A stretch of DNA of 64,000 nt from Fibrisoma montanum. Lineage in GTDB: Bacteria > Bacteroidota > Bacteroidia > Cytophagales > Spirosomataceae. Numbering within the stretch: the first letter of the stretch is position 1; every line of letters begins with the position of its first letter. Where the stretch lies: assembly GCF_003583365.1 (NCBI RefSeq), contig NZ_QXED01000002.1, positions 62,001 to 126,000 on the forward strand, read 5' to 3'. Shown piece after piece: positions 43,239-52,674 of the stretch. The translations under genes and the position numbers were made by a program. The notes beneath the pieces were generated by a model, which saw only the letters and a program-made list of their open reading frames with translations, searched no databases and was not told where the DNA came from.

Positions 43239-43400
43239 TTGTTTACATAAAAGCAAAGGCCTGTCCAGATGAGTTGAGGTATGTATACACTCCGATCATG
43301 GTTTCGTTCTGAATACGACTGAGTGTTTACTTAGCCCAGTACTAATTGATCCGGAACGAAGAAAAGGCAACATTACCTGTAATCTATCAGACGTTTTGAC

Positions 43401-44888
43401 ATGGCTAAACGCACGTATCAGAATTACATTCTATTGCCCAGAACGGGCGTACGCTTTCCGGCTGGGGAACCAACATCGACCACCCTCTCTACGCTGGCCA
43501 AACTGACTGTGAATACGCAACTGGACGACGTACTGGACGGCGATCTGACCAACCAGGCCGTGGTTCTGGATACGACCGGCACCACAGGAGCCAAACTGAT
43601 CCGGCTGGCTGAAAGCGAACTGCCCGAGCTCCGGGCGCAGCTGCCAGGGCTGCGGATTGTGCCGGAGGTGTTTTACTTTCCGCAGCGGTGGCGGTACGAA
43701 GTTCGCCGGAAACCTACCCCGCTGGCGAACCAGCCCCAGGTAACCATACGTATCCGGCTGACGGAAGCCAGAACGAACCGGCCGGTAGCGGGCGCTATCG
43801 TGGTGGCGTTTACGGATTTTGAGCAGCGCGAAGGCGAGCAGGCTACGTCGGATGCGCAGGGGGTGGTGCGGTTCAGGAGTGTGGGTAATCGGAAACTTGA
43901 GCAGTTTTTTGTGTATCCAAAAGCCGGCTTGTGGAGTCTCTGGCGGAAGAACATCACTCTGAAAAACAACGACGTGCTGCAACTCCAGCCGGTTAAGCTC
44001 GACGTACCGGATGCCAAAGGCTTTTTTTACCCAATGGTGCCGGAAGGCGAACCCGCCGGACGAGGGGTGAAAGTTGGCGTGATTGATACCGGAACGGGGC
44101 CACACCCGGATCTGGTGATTGCCGGGGGCGCCAGCACCGTAACGGGCGATGAACCAACCGATTTTGCCGACGTTGACGAACACGGTACCCACGTAGCGGG
44201 CATCATTGCCGCCCGCGGAACACCCCCAACGGGTGTGCGGGGCGTAGCACCGGAGGTTGATCTGTACGTCTACCGGGTCTTCGGACGGGGCAGCGAGGGT
44301 GCATCGAACTTTGCGATCATCAAAGCCATTGAGCAGGCCGTAGCGGATGGCTGCGACATCATTAACATGAGTCTCGGCGGTGGTTCGCCCGACGACGCCA
44401 CCGAAGATGCCATCACGTTTGCGCACGAGAACGGAACCGTTTGTTTTGTGGCTACCGGCAACGATGGCCGCGAGCCGGTGAGTTTTCCGGCTTCGTTTTC
44501 CCTGTCGCTGGCCGTGGGCGCAATGGGACGGAAAGGTACGTTTCCGGCCAACACGACGGACGCGCCGAACGTAGCGGCTCCGTACGGTACCGATAAAAAG
44601 AATTTCGTAGCAGCATTTTCCAACGTTGGTCCCGAAGTTGACTTTATTGCGCCGGGCGTCGGCATCGTATCGTCGGTGCCGGGCGGGTACGCTCCCTTCA
44701 GCGGTACGTCTATGGCCTGCCCCATGGCTGCGGGCATAGCAGCCCGGTTGCTCTCGGCTGAGCCGGCTATTCTGAGCCTGCCCCGGAACGCGGCCCGCGC
44801 CGAGGCTATGATCCGGCTGCTGGCCGCGAATGTGCAGTCGCTTGGCTTCGGGCCAACTTTTGAGGGGACCGGGATGTTGTTTGTCTAA
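43401..44888 (+). CDS. S8 serine peptidase without a signal peptide
   Basis: 495 residues. No export signal is visible (MAKRTYQNYILLPRTGVRFP). The first 100 residues look like an inhibitory pro-domain. Residues 115-205 form a beta-rich insert like a carboxypeptidase-regulatory domain (VTIRIRLTEARTNRPVAGAI). The triad is D229 (VGVIDTGTGPHPDL), H261 (DEHGTHVAGI) and S437 (SGTSMACPMAAGIA), with oxyanion Asn in ATGNDGRE. The enzyme may act in the cytosol or be exported by a non-Sec route. A small gene follows after 16 bp and may encode its partner. Confidence 0.88.
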   Translation: MAKRTYQNYILLPRTGVRFPAGEPTSTTLSTLAKLTVNTQLDDVLDGDLTNQAVVLDTTGTTGAKLIRLAESELPELRAQLPGLRIVPEVFYFPQRWRYEVRRKPTPLANQPQVTIRIRLTEARTNRPVAGAIVVAFTDFEQREGEQATSDAQGVVRFRSVGNRKLEQFFVYPKAGLWSLWRKNITLKNNDVLQLQPVKLDVPDAKGFFYPMVPEGEPAGRGVKVGVIDTGTGPHPDLVIAGGASTVTGDEPTDFADVDEHGTHVAGIIAARGTPPTGVRGVAPEVDLYVYRVFGRGSEGASNFAIIKAIEQAVADGCDIINMSLGGGSPDDATEDAITFAHENGTVCFVATGNDGREPVSFPASFSLSLAVGAMGRKGTFPANTTDAPNVAAPYGTDKKNFVAAFSNVGPEVDFIAPGVGIVSSVPGGYAPFSGTSMACPMAAGIAARLLSAEPAILSLPRNAARAEAMIRLLAANVQSLGFGPTFEGTGMLFV

Positions 44889-44904
44889 AGTTTGTTTGCT
44901 ACCT

Positions 44905-45180
44905 ATGCAGACGATTCGTAACCAGATAGATATCAGGGATATGGCTCAGGCTCGATACATATTGAACTTCAAGGGAACGCCACCCTTTCCGTTAGACGAT
45001 CTTCGACTTATTCGGGATGCGTCGCAGGTGCTGGATTCGGGCCGGAAAACGCTGCTGATTGAGGTGGAAGAGGACACGGCGTACGAACTGGCCCGCAAAC
45101 TACCGGACTGGACGGTCAAAAAGGAAACGCGCTACGCCATTCCATCGACCCGGCCGCAGGTGAAACGACCGCCCCGGTGA
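44905..45180 (+). CDS. Small protein after the subtilase, possibly I9-like inhibitor or chaperone
   Basis: 91 residues from the ATG at 44905; an in-frame ATG at 44941 would give 79. The order is strand (ARYILNFKG), helix (LDDLRLIRDAS), strand (RKTLLIEVEED), helix (TAYELARKLPDW), strand (TVKKETRYAIP). This is the layout of subtilisin propeptides and I9 inhibitors, which also end in a substrate-like strand. I could not confirm relationship by sequence. It shares a strong terminator with the peptidase gene and is likely co-transcribed with it. Confidence 0.7.
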   Translation: MQTIRNQIDIRDMAQARYILNFKGTPPFPLDDLRLIRDASQVLDSGRKTLLIEVEEDTAYELARKLPDWTVKKETRYAIPSTRPQVKRPPR

Positions 45181-45206
45181 TTGGCTTATACCGGTTTGTT
45201 AAACGC

Positions 45207-45242
45207 AAAAAACCAGCCTGTTGTCCAACAGGCTGGTTTTTT
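45207..45242. terminator. Strong intrinsic terminator
   Basis: The 17-bp arms 45207-45223 and 45226-45242 pair perfectly, with A residues before and T residues after the AACCAGCCTGTTG core. The strict loop is only 2 nt, so the real loop is probably opened by a few bases. Confidence 0.9.
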
Positions 45243-45463
45243 GTTGGGTAGTGGTCGACATCAACTTTCCTTTGGTCGCCGGATTCCTTAGTATTACGAC
45301 GCGCTTTTACAATGCCATGGACACTCAGCAGGAGTCTACACAAGGCCTTCAAACCCTGTTGAAAAAAATCTGAAATAGCCGAGGTCGTTTATGCCCCCAT
45401 TTTTGCAACAAAAGAAGGGCGTTACAGCTTTTACTCTGAACAACTGGTTAGTTAAACAGCAAC

Positions 45464-46456
45464 ATGGAATACAGAAATTTGGGAGAGTCTGATCTGCGCG
45501 TATCGGCCATTACGTTTGGGGCCTGGGCCGCCGGGGGCTGGATGTGGGGCGGTACCGAGCGCAGCGATGCCGTCAACGCCATCCGGGCCAGCTATGACCT
45601 GGGCGTAACCTCCATCGATACGGCCCCTGTTTATGGCCAGGGTGCCAGCGAGGAAATTGTGGGGGAAGCCATCAAAGACATTCCCCGCGACAAGGTACAG
45701 ATCCTGACCAAGTACGGGATGCGCTGGGATCTGACGCAGGGCGATTTTGCCTTCAAAAGCAAAGACAACGCCGGCAACGATATCGACATTTACCGGTACG
45801 CGGGTAAAGAAAGCATTATCAAAGAATGCGAAGACAGTCTGAAGCGGCTGGGAACGGATTACATCGATCTGTACCAGATGCACTGGCCTAATAAAACCAC
45901 GCCCATTGAAGAAAGTATGGAGGCCGTGCTACGGCTGATCGAGCAGGGCAAAATCCGGCAGGCGGGCGTCAGCAATTATAACGTCGCTCAGATGCAGCAG
46001 GCCGAAACCGTGCTGAAACTGGTAGCCAATCAGGTGCCGTTCAGCATGATTAACCGGGGTATCGAAGACGAACTCGTGCCGTATTGTATTGAGCACAAAA
46101 AATCAATTCTGGCTTACAGCCCCATGGAACGCGGCTTACTGACGGGAAAGATTAAGCCGGGCCACCAGTTTTCGGAGGGCGATCACCGGGCTAATTACCG
46201 ATTCTTTAAAGAAGCGAACATTGCGGAAACCAACGACTTCCTGCAACGGATCAAGCCCCTGGCCGACGAAAAAAACGTGTCGCTGAGCCAGCTCGTTATT
46301 CGCTGGACCATCGACCGGCCGGGCATCACCGTGGCGTTGGTTGGGGCACGTAATGCGGAGCAGGCCACGCAGAACGCCAAAGCCATCGATCTGAAGCTGT
46401 CGGCCGATGAGCTTTCGTTTATCAACCAGCAGCTTGAAGAGCTGGAATTAGTGTAA
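45464..46456 (+). CDS. Aldo/keto reductase
   Basis: 330 residues, a TIM barrel. Catalytic tetrad D52 and Y57 (SIDTAPVYG), K83 (ILTKYG), H140 (LYQMHW) is complete. GVSNYNVAQMQ and the C-terminal NADPH-binding LVGARNAEQATQNA are typical of the AKR11-12-like group. It reduces aldehydes or ketones with NADPH, physiological substrate unknown. It is preceded by an A+T-rich region with a CATTTTTGC element near 45398 that could be the promoter. Confidence 0.92.
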   Translation: MEYRNLGESDLRVSAITFGAWAAGGWMWGGTERSDAVNAIRASYDLGVTSIDTAPVYGQGASEEIVGEAIKDIPRDKVQILTKYGMRWDLTQGDFAFKSKDNAGNDIDIYRYAGKESIIKECEDSLKRLGTDYIDLYQMHWPNKTTPIEESMEAVLRLIEQGKIRQAGVSNYNVAQMQQAETVLKLVANQVPFSMINRGIEDELVPYCIEHKKSILAYSPMERGLLTGKIKPGHQFSEGDHRANYRFFKEANIAETNDFLQRIKPLADEKNVSLSQLVIRWTIDRPGITVALVGARNAEQATQNAKAIDLKLSADELSFINQQLEELELV

Positions 46457-46466
46457 CCGGTGAATT

Positions 46467-46500
46467 ATTCCCCAATCGTCGAACCCGGGGATTGGGGAAT
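46467..46500 (+). terminator. Hairpin after the aldo/keto reductase gene
   Basis: ATTCCCCAATC (46467-46477) pairs with 46490-46500 around a 12-nt loop. A weak T-containing stretch follows. Confidence 0.55.
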
Positions 46501-46540
46501 GTATTTACTCCAGTGTTTTATCGACTTTTAGTACCGCCGT

Positions 46541-46834
46541 ATGCTCATCCGCCTTGTTCGCATGACCTTTCAGGACGACAAGCTGCCTGACTTTCACCAG
46601 ATTTTTGATAATTCGAAGGCGCAAATCCGGGCTTTTCCGGGCTGCGAACATCTTGAACTCCTCCGCGACTGGGATCATCCGAACGTACGCATCACCTATA
46701 GCCTGTGGGAATCGCCGGATGCGCTGGAAAATTACCGCCAGAGCGAGCTGTTCCGCACCACCTGGGCCGCTACCAAAGCGCTGTTCGCCGAACGCGCCGT
46801 TGCCTTTTCCATGGAGCAGCTGGAGGAGGTGTAA
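46541..46834 (+). CDS. Antibiotic-biosynthesis-monooxygenase (ABM) family protein
   Basis: 97 residues with the dimeric alpha/beta-barrel pattern: MLIRLVRMTFQDD, HQIFDNSKAQIRAFPGCEHL, RITYSLWESPDALENYRQS, FRTTWAATKALFAERAVAFS. The family includes monooxygenases and heme-degrading proteins, as well as members without known activity. No catalytic residue is obvious. A large surface-protein gene begins 62 bp downstream on the same strand; a functional link is not evident. Confidence 0.8.
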   Translation: MLIRLVRMTFQDDKLPDFHQIFDNSKAQIRAFPGCEHLELLRDWDHPNVRITYSLWESPDALENYRQSELFRTTWAATKALFAERAVAFSMEQLEEV

Positions 46835-46896
46835 GAGCGTTTAAACAGTAAAATGGGGAGCCCGAAGCCTTTGTAAATCAAAGGAATTCTGTGGGT

Positions 46897-49800
46897 ATGC
46901 GAGGCTTCGGATTCGTGATAACATTGGTAGTCTGGCTCCTGAGTGGGCTTTACCAGCGCACGTATGCCCAGACTCCTACCGGCACCGCGTCGGGCCGCGT
47001 TACCGATGCCGCTACGGGTAAACCTCTGCCATTCGCCAACGTATACCTGAACGCCAGTACACGCGGCACAACAACCGACGAGCAGGGGAGGTACCAACTG
47101 TCAAACCTGCCGCTGGGCACCGTCGAACTGGTAGCCTCCTACGTGGGCTACGAAACCATACGACGTACCATCCGGCTCACGAACAATCAGCCCCTGATGG
47201 TCGCGTTCGACCTGAAAAGCACCGGTCAGGTGCTGTCGGACGTAACGGTTAAAGCCCGTCGGACCGACAAGGAATGGCAGCGCCAGTTCCGGCGATTTCG
47301 GCAGGAACTGCTGGGGCAGCCGTTTGCCAGCCAATGCGTCATCACCAACGAATACGCCGTTCGTTTCACCGAAGAAAATGGCCATCTGAAAGCTACTGCC
47401 ACTGAGCCGCTGGTTATTGAAAACCAGGCGCTTGGCTACCGACTGCAGTACGATCTTATTCATTTTGATACGCGGCAGCGCCACGTGTACTACGGGGGCT
47501 CATCCCGTTTTGAGGAACTGCCCGCCACCGACGAACGACAGGCTACCCGGTACCGGCGTAACCGGATGCGGGCTTACGAAGGATCGCTGCGGCATCTGAT
47601 GGCCAGTCTGGTGGCCGGAACGTACGAGCAGGAAGGCTTTCTGGTCTACCAGGAGAATCCAAACCTGCCCCTTCTGACAATCAACGGCCCTGCGTCGCTG
47701 TATCGGGAAGTTAATCGGCACCTGTTACCGCTTAAACTGAACGAGCTTATCCAACCCGGGCAGCTGCCGTTCGAGCGTCGGCTGGTATCGTCGATGCCGC
47801 TGGCTATTTTTTATACCAAAGATACGTCGCCGTACTCGCCTTACCGGGATGCCCGTTACGCCTATTCGCAACTCTGGCTGCCCAACCGGCAGATGGACAT
47901 TACCGTTGATGGGTGGGTGACGTCGCCACAGGGGATGGAAATTCAGGGTTCGCTGGCCGACGACCGGCTGTCGACGCTGCTGCCCGCCGACTGGCAACCG
48001 GAGAAACCGGAGTCGGCAGGAACTGCCCAGCCCACGGAGCTTGCTCAGGGACAACTGCTTCCGCCCGATGCCCGGCTGGGTCGGTTGACCGAGCGGTTTA
48101 ACGAGCAGTTTCGGACGCTGGCACCGGGCGCATTCCTGCACATCGATAAGCCGTTCTACGCGACCGGCGACCGGATCTGGTTCAGTGCTTATCTGCTCGA
48201 TGCTGCAACGCAACGCCTGCCCGTCGGCGAAGTGGCTCTCCAGGTCGATCTGCTCATGCCAAACGGTAAAGTCGTTCAGCACCAATGGCTACGTATTGTC
48301 GATGGCCGGGCAGTCGGTACGGTTCGCCTGTCGGATTCGCTCGCGACCGGTACGTATCGATTACGGGCGTATACCGACGAAGACGATGTACAGCATCGCC
48401 CTGCCTTTGAGCGGTCGGTGGCGGTTTATAACCTGATGATGAACCCGAACGTATCAGGTATCCCTACAAGCCTGGCTACACCACCGGATGTTCAGTTTTT
48501 GCCCGAAGGTGGGCGCTGGGCGGCTGGGCTACTAACCCGCGTGGGCATCAAAGTAGTTGGTGCCGATGGGCACGGGCAAGCCGTTACGGGCCGAATTCTG
48601 GACACAACCGGGCGTGAAGTGGTCCGGTTTACGACCAACCGGTTAGGCATGGGCAGCGTAGCCATCACGCCCGCACTGGGGCAGACGTACCGGGCGGAGA
48701 TTCTGTCGGCAACGTCAACCCGACACGTACCCTTGCCGCCGGTTGAGCCGGATGGGTTAGTACTGACGGCTTTTATGGCCAATGACAGTAGTCGGCTCAC
48801 GGTGCAGATTGCCGGAACCAGCAGCCACGCGGCCGAGCCAGTGTACATCCTGATGCAGAACCGGGGGCAACTGGTGTACAGCCAGAAAGTACAGTTGCAG
48901 CAGGGACAGGCCCGACTGGTGGTGCCCGCAGCGACGCTCCCGCCCGGCCTTACCCAGATTACGCTAATCAACGAGCAGGCCAAAGCGCAGGCTGAGCGGC
49001 TGGTGTTCGTACCCGAGCGGCTGCCGCCCATTCAGGTGCAGCTAACGACGGACAAAAGTCGCTATCAGCCAAGAGAACGGCTGGTACTCAATCTGAAACT
49101 AACCGACGATGCCGATTTGCCGGCCGTTGCGGCTTTGTCAGCCTCCATTACGGACGCTGCCCAGATTCCCGACGACACGGCCGCGGCCGACATCCGGGCG
49201 CATCTGTTGCTGACGGGCGATCTGCGCGGCCGGGTGGAACAGCCTGGATTTTATTTTCGGGATTCATCGGCCGATACGCGCCGGGCACTGGATGACCTGT
49301 TGCTGACCCAGGGCTGGCGACGGGTCAGTAGCCCTCCGCCGATCGGGCAGGAACCCGGAGGAATTTCGGTCGTAGGTCGGGTTGTTTCGGCCAAAGGGCA
49401 GCCGCTGCCGGGTACGCAGGTCGTTATTGCCTCCACCAGGCCGGGGCAGGCCTTTGTGCGCTCGGCCGGAGCCGATGAGCAGGGCCGTTTTCGGGTGGGT
49501 GGTCTGGTTTTTTCGGACACGATGAGCGTCGTGGCTCAACTTACCGACCGTCAATTAAAGACATTGCCCGCCAAGGACGCGAGGCTCATTCTGGAGCGGG
49601 TTGGTAAGGATTGGCCTGTAGCCGGGGGCGATACTGTAGCCGACTGGTCAACCCTTCGGTCGCAGCTCGAAGCGGCCCGGCTGCGCCAGGGGGCGGACCC
49701 CGGTACGTATCGCGACAAAACTGCCAGGCAGTTGAAAGAGGTAGTGGTCCGGGCCCGGAAAATTGAAGACCGTCCCGATGATATTAAACAACGGAGCCTG

Positions 49801-50466
49801 CACGGGTCCGCCGACGCGACCATTCTGTTCGACGACAATTCGCCACGCTATCCCAACCTGTACGAAATGCTCCGGGGGCAGGTGCCCGGCGTAACGGTTT
49901 CGCAAACCCAGTCACTATCGGCGGGAGCCGGCTATTCGGTCATCATTCGGGGCATTGGCAGCTTTACGTTGAGTAATCAGCCGTTGTTCCTGATCGATGG
50001 GACGCCGGTTACGGGCGACGGTGGGACCGAATTGCTCAGCTTCAACCCGGGCGATATCGAACGGATCGAAGTTCTGAAAAATGGCGGCTCAACCGCTATT
50101 TATGGCGTTCGGGGCGGCAATGGGGTCATTGCGTTCTATACCAAACGTTCGCGGCCGGGGCAAGCCAGCGCGTCGACATTGGCCTCGGCTCAGCCGCTGA
50201 GGTTGTTCGGATTTCCCTCCGTACAACGTGAATTCTACGTACCGCGCTACGACCTGCCTGCCGATCCACCTATGGCTACGGATCTGTCGCCCATCGACCG
50301 GCGGGATGTCCTTTACTGGAAGCCCATTGTGCAGACGGATCGGCAGGGGCGGGCTATGCTGGCGTTTCCCACATCCGACATCGTACGTACCCTGCGGGTG
50401 GTCATCCAGGGCGTAACTACCGATGGCCAGCCGGTGGTCAGCGTTCAACAGATCCGGGTGCAGTAA
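46897..50466 (+). CDS. Large surface protein with carboxypeptidase-like, MG2-like and TonB plug domains but no barrel
   Basis: 1,189 residues with a signal peptide (LVVWLLSGLYQRTYAQ). A CnaB/CarboxypepD_reg domain comes first (GTASGRVTDAATGKPLPFAN, LPLGTVELVASYVGYETI). Middle repeats resemble macroglobulin MG2 domains (PGAFLHIDKPFYATGDRIWF, VQLTTDKSRYQPRERLVLNL). A second CarboxypepD-like domain (VVGRVVSAKGQPLPGTQVVI) and a TonB plug (VIIRGIGSFT, PLFLIDGTPV, IERIEVLKNGGSTAIYGVRG) follow. Only about 110 residues come after the plug, so there is no beta-barrel. It is presumably periplasmic or outer-membrane associated. Function unknown. Confidence 0.85.
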   Translation: MRGFGFVITLVVWLLSGLYQRTYAQTPTGTASGRVTDAATGKPLPFANVYLNASTRGTTTDEQGRYQLSNLPLGTVELVASYVGYETIRRTIRLTNNQPLMVAFDLKSTGQVLSDVTVKARRTDKEWQRQFRRFRQELLGQPFASQCVITNEYAVRFTEENGHLKATATEPLVIENQALGYRLQYDLIHFDTRQRHVYYGGSSRFEELPATDERQATRYRRNRMRAYEGSLRHLMASLVAGTYEQEGFLVYQENPNLPLLTINGPASLYREVNRHLLPLKLNELIQPGQLPFERRLVSSMPLAIFYTKDTSPYSPYRDARYAYSQLWLPNRQMDITVDGWVTSPQGMEIQGSLADDRLSTLLPADWQPEKPESAGTAQPTELAQGQLLPPDARLGRLTERFNEQFRTLAPGAFLHIDKPFYATGDRIWFSAYLLDAATQRLPVGEVALQVDLLMPNGKVVQHQWLRIVDGRAVGTVRLSDSLATGTYRLRAYTDEDDVQHRPAFERSVAVYNLMMNPNVSGIPTSLATPPDVQFLPEGGRWAAGLLTRVGIKVVGADGHGQAVTGRILDTTGREVVRFTTNRLGMGSVAITPALGQTYRAEILSATSTRHVPLPPVEPDGLVLTAFMANDSSRLTVQIAGTSSHAAEPVYILMQNRGQLVYSQKVQLQQGQARLVVPAATLPPGLTQITLINEQAKAQAERLVFVPERLPPIQVQLTTDKSRYQPRERLVLNLKLTDDADLPAVAALSASITDAAQIPDDTAAADIRAHLLLTGDLRGRVEQPGFYFRDSSADTRRALDDLLLTQGWRRVSSPPPIGQEPGGISVVGRVVSAKGQPLPGTQVVIASTRPGQAFVRSAGADEQGRFRVGGLVFSDTMSVVAQLTDRQLKTLPAKDARLILERVGKDWPVAGGDTVADWSTLRSQLEAARLRQGADPGTYRDKTARQLKEVVVRARKIEDRPDDIKQRSLHGSADATILFDDNSPRYPNLYEMLRGQVPGVTVSQTQSLSAGAGYSVIIRGIGSFTLSNQPLFLIDGTPVTGDGGTELLSFNPGDIERIEVLKNGGSTAIYGVRGGNGVIAFYTKRSRPGQASASTLASAQPLRLFGFPSVQREFYVPRYDLPADPPMATDLSPIDRRDVLYWKPIVQTDRQGRAMLAFPTSDIVRTLRVVIQGVTTDGQPVVSVQQIRVQ

Positions 50467-50475
50467 GGCAACAAC

Positions 50476-51009
50476 TCACTTTGCCCAGGGCGGTGCCGGT
50501 GTGCTGGGATCGAACAGTTCATCGATGTAGTACGACCGGCGCGGTCGTTTGTCGCAGTCGTCGTTGCCGATGGCGTATCGGCAGGTTGCATACACGCTGA
50601 CATCGTTGAGATTCATAAGACTCACGAAGGCACCGTTCGGGAAGCGGTCCGTCTTATGCAGCCGCTTCAACACGCAGTGCCCCAGTTCGTGAAACACCAG
50701 GCATTCGCGTTCCTGCGCATTCATCTGCTGCCAGCAGAGCGGGTCGTTGCTGAACGTAATAACAGGCGTTTTACCGGCCTGAAGCCGACATTCTCCGCAC
50801 ACATCCTGCTCTGAAACAGCCCCGAACCGGATGATCAAGTTGTCGATCGCAACGGATTGGCCGCGTTGCCGGGCCTCGTTCCGAAACGCCTGAACAAACG
50901 GTTCAAGGTCCGTTGGGACGTTGTACTGCGGTGGCTCGGCCGGTGGCTGATCGGGCTGGCAACTCAACGCAAGCAAAACCAGTATAGTAACGAAACGTGA
51001 GGGGCGCAT
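50476..51009 (-). CDS. Predicted lipoprotein with HELGH metalloprotease motif
   Basis: 177 residues. A lipobox-like signal (VLLALSC) predicts a lipoprotein anchored at Cys17. The mature part has a zinc-peptidase motif (CLVFHELGHCVLKR). Several other Cys residues (DVCGEC, LCWQQ, ATCRYA, DDCDK) could form disulfides or bind metal. A third zinc ligand cannot be placed. It converges with the preceding surface-protein gene, ending 9 bp from its stop. The substrate is unknown and activity is not certain. Confidence 0.72.
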   Translation of the reverse strand: MRPSRFVTILVLLALSCQPDQPPAEPPQYNVPTDLEPFVQAFRNEARQRGQSVAIDNLIIRFGAVSEQDVCGECRLQAGKTPVITFSNDPLCWQQMNAQERECLVFHELGHCVLKRLHKTDRFPNGAFVSLMNLNDVSVYATCRYAIGNDDCDKRPRRSYYIDELFDPSTPAPPWAK

Positions 51010-51390
51010 ACCGGTCAGGGTTGTTAGGCAGGTTTGTGGTCAGATAGTTTGCAGGTCAATTAGTGTTGATGGGCGTATATACTCGTTCGCTCATCCTGGT
51101 ATATTTTCTGATACGCGCCAATGCGCTGGGGAGCGTCAGGCGGAATGTAATAGCTATCATTCAAAGGACTATCGCTCACAATATACTCAACTGCGTTTTG
51201 CTCCGCATCGGAGAAGAACGTAGACAACGGTATCGCTTGCCGCTTGTTCATGTGATCTACCAGCAGCAGGGAATACAAAACGAGCGGCTGCATGATCTGG
51301 AGTTGAAAAAGCGCAACAGGCATTACGGTCTTATAAAGCGTTACAAGACTGGTTAGGCAAGCCTCCGGAGGAACGTAAAAAGGAGTGCTA
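51010..51390. other. 381-bp region with a weak open frame
   Basis: Between the HELGH lipoprotein and the MFS gene. The only candidate gene is the short minus-strand frame at 51060-51323. A plus-strand frame overlaps it and looks like a shadow. No repeat or RNA was recognised. Confidence 0.4.
51060..51323 (-). CDS. Uncertain 87-residue protein
   Basis: From the ATG at 51323. It has a hydrophobic N-terminal half (VALFQLQIMQPLVLYSLLLV) followed by an acidic, Tyr- and Pro-rich half (NAVEYIVSDSPLNDSYYIPP). The composition is more protein-like than the overlapping plus-strand frame (51063-51356). I do not recognise it; it may be a remnant or a small membrane protein. Confidence 0.3.
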   Translation of the reverse strand: MPVALFQLQIMQPLVLYSLLLVDHMNKRQAIPLSTFFSDAEQNAVEYIVSDSPLNDSYYIPPDAPQRIGAYQKIYQDERTSIYAHQH

Positions 51391-52620
51391 TCAGGTAATT
51401 TGTTTAACGAACGTCTTCTGCATCTGCCGGGCGGCCAGCCAGGTCAGCAGCATCAGGCAACCGGTAAACCACGCGAACGGTAACCGCAGGTCGATCAGCG
51501 AAATGGCGCCAAAAACAAGCGTCGTAGCGAAACTGCCTAATCCCTGCATCGCCTGATTGATGCCGAAAATTTCGCCCCGGTCTTCGTCGGTGGTGAGTTG
51601 CGCCATCAATCCCTCAATCAGGCCCTGAATCAGCGATAGGGTCAGACAGTCAATCGTGAGCACGACGTAGAACATCACCTCCGACGTACCGACCAGTCCG
51701 TAAGCCGCCAGGGTTGGTGTACCCAGCAGGGCAAACCAGAAGATAGCCCGGCGCTGGTTGATGCGGTCGGCGATGTAGGTGTAAAAAATGTAGTTGATTA
51801 CAATGCTCAGCAGGCCAAAATAGATGAAGGTGTAGGAGATGTCCTTAGCGTCCATACGCAACTGACCAACGCTCAGATACGCCACGAAATAGTTGTAATA
51901 GCCGGTGCTGAAAGTCAAGGCCAGCTGCATCAGCACCAGTTGTTTGAGCCCGTGGTAGCGTCGGCTTTTTTCGACAAGGCGAGCCCACAGCCGCTGCACA
52001 TTCAGGGCGTTGATCAACTCCCCTTTAAGCACCTGGCGACTTATCCCGGGCGGATTGGCATGGGTTTCGCGGAAGCCCCAACTCAGCAGCATGTTGATGG
52101 CCGACAGCGAAACGGCCATGATCGTTACGTAAGCTGCCTGGTCTTTAGGCACTACGTCGAAGGTGGTCAGCAGCAGCCCCGACGCCATGGGCCCCACCAC
52201 AAACCCGAGCGATATGATCGCCCCTTCGATACCAAGATTTTTGAACAATTGATCTTTGGGCGAAATGTCGGTGATGGCCGAGCGGACAGCCGCGTACATG
52301 CCGTTGGTGGTGCCGTCGCTCAGCCGATTGGCAAAGTAGAAACCAACCCGGACGGGCAGCAGCAGACAATCGGCCACAAACGTACCGATGGCCGAGATGA
52401 TGACAATGGGCCGTCGACCGTAGCCATCGGCGAGTTTGCCCAGCAGCGGAGCCGAGAACAACTGCATCCCCAGAAACAGGGCGGTACCGGCCGAGAGCCA
52501 CAACTGCGGGTTGGGCAGGCCCTTGACAAACTCCGGCATGATCGGTCCAATGGCCGAGCCGACAATGACATCAATAAGAACGATGGTGTAAATCAGCAGT
52601 AACCGGCGGTCATTGAACAT
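51391..52620 (-). CDS. Major facilitator superfamily transporter (TCR/Tet-like)
   Basis: 409 residues with about twelve hydrophobic helices. Motif A, GKLADGYGRRPIVI, lies between helices 2 and 3, and AIGPIMPEFVKGL is in helix 1 region. The overall layout is that of multidrug/tetracycline-type exporters. It works by proton exchange in the inner membrane; substrate unknown. It is 54 bp downstream of a GNAT gene on the same strand, an arrangement common in small resistance cassettes, though no link is proven. Confidence 0.88.
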   Translation of the reverse strand: MFNDRRLLLIYTIVLIDVIVGSAIGPIMPEFVKGLPNPQLWLSAGTALFLGMQLFSAPLLGKLADGYGRRPIVIISAIGTFVADCLLLPVRVGFYFANRLSDGTTNGMYAAVRSAITDISPKDQLFKNLGIEGAIISLGFVVGPMASGLLLTTFDVVPKDQAAYVTIMAVSLSAINMLLSWGFRETHANPPGISRQVLKGELINALNVQRLWARLVEKSRRYHGLKQLVLMQLALTFSTGYYNYFVAYLSVGQLRMDAKDISYTFIYFGLLSIVINYIFYTYIADRINQRRAIFWFALLGTPTLAAYGLVGTSEVMFYVVLTIDCLTLSLIQGLIEGLMAQLTTDEDRGEIFGINQAMQGLGSFATTLVFGAISLIDLRLPFAWFTGCLMLLTWLAARQMQKTFVKQIT

Positions 52621-52674
52621 GTTGATGATTGTAAAAAGGCGGTGGTCAGTCCACCAGCCGGTCCGGTCGACGAC

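Noticed and set aside
51063-51356. 97-residue plus-strand frame
   Set aside because: Overlaps a slightly better minus-strand candidate and has unlikely composition with many Arg, Ile and Gln residues.
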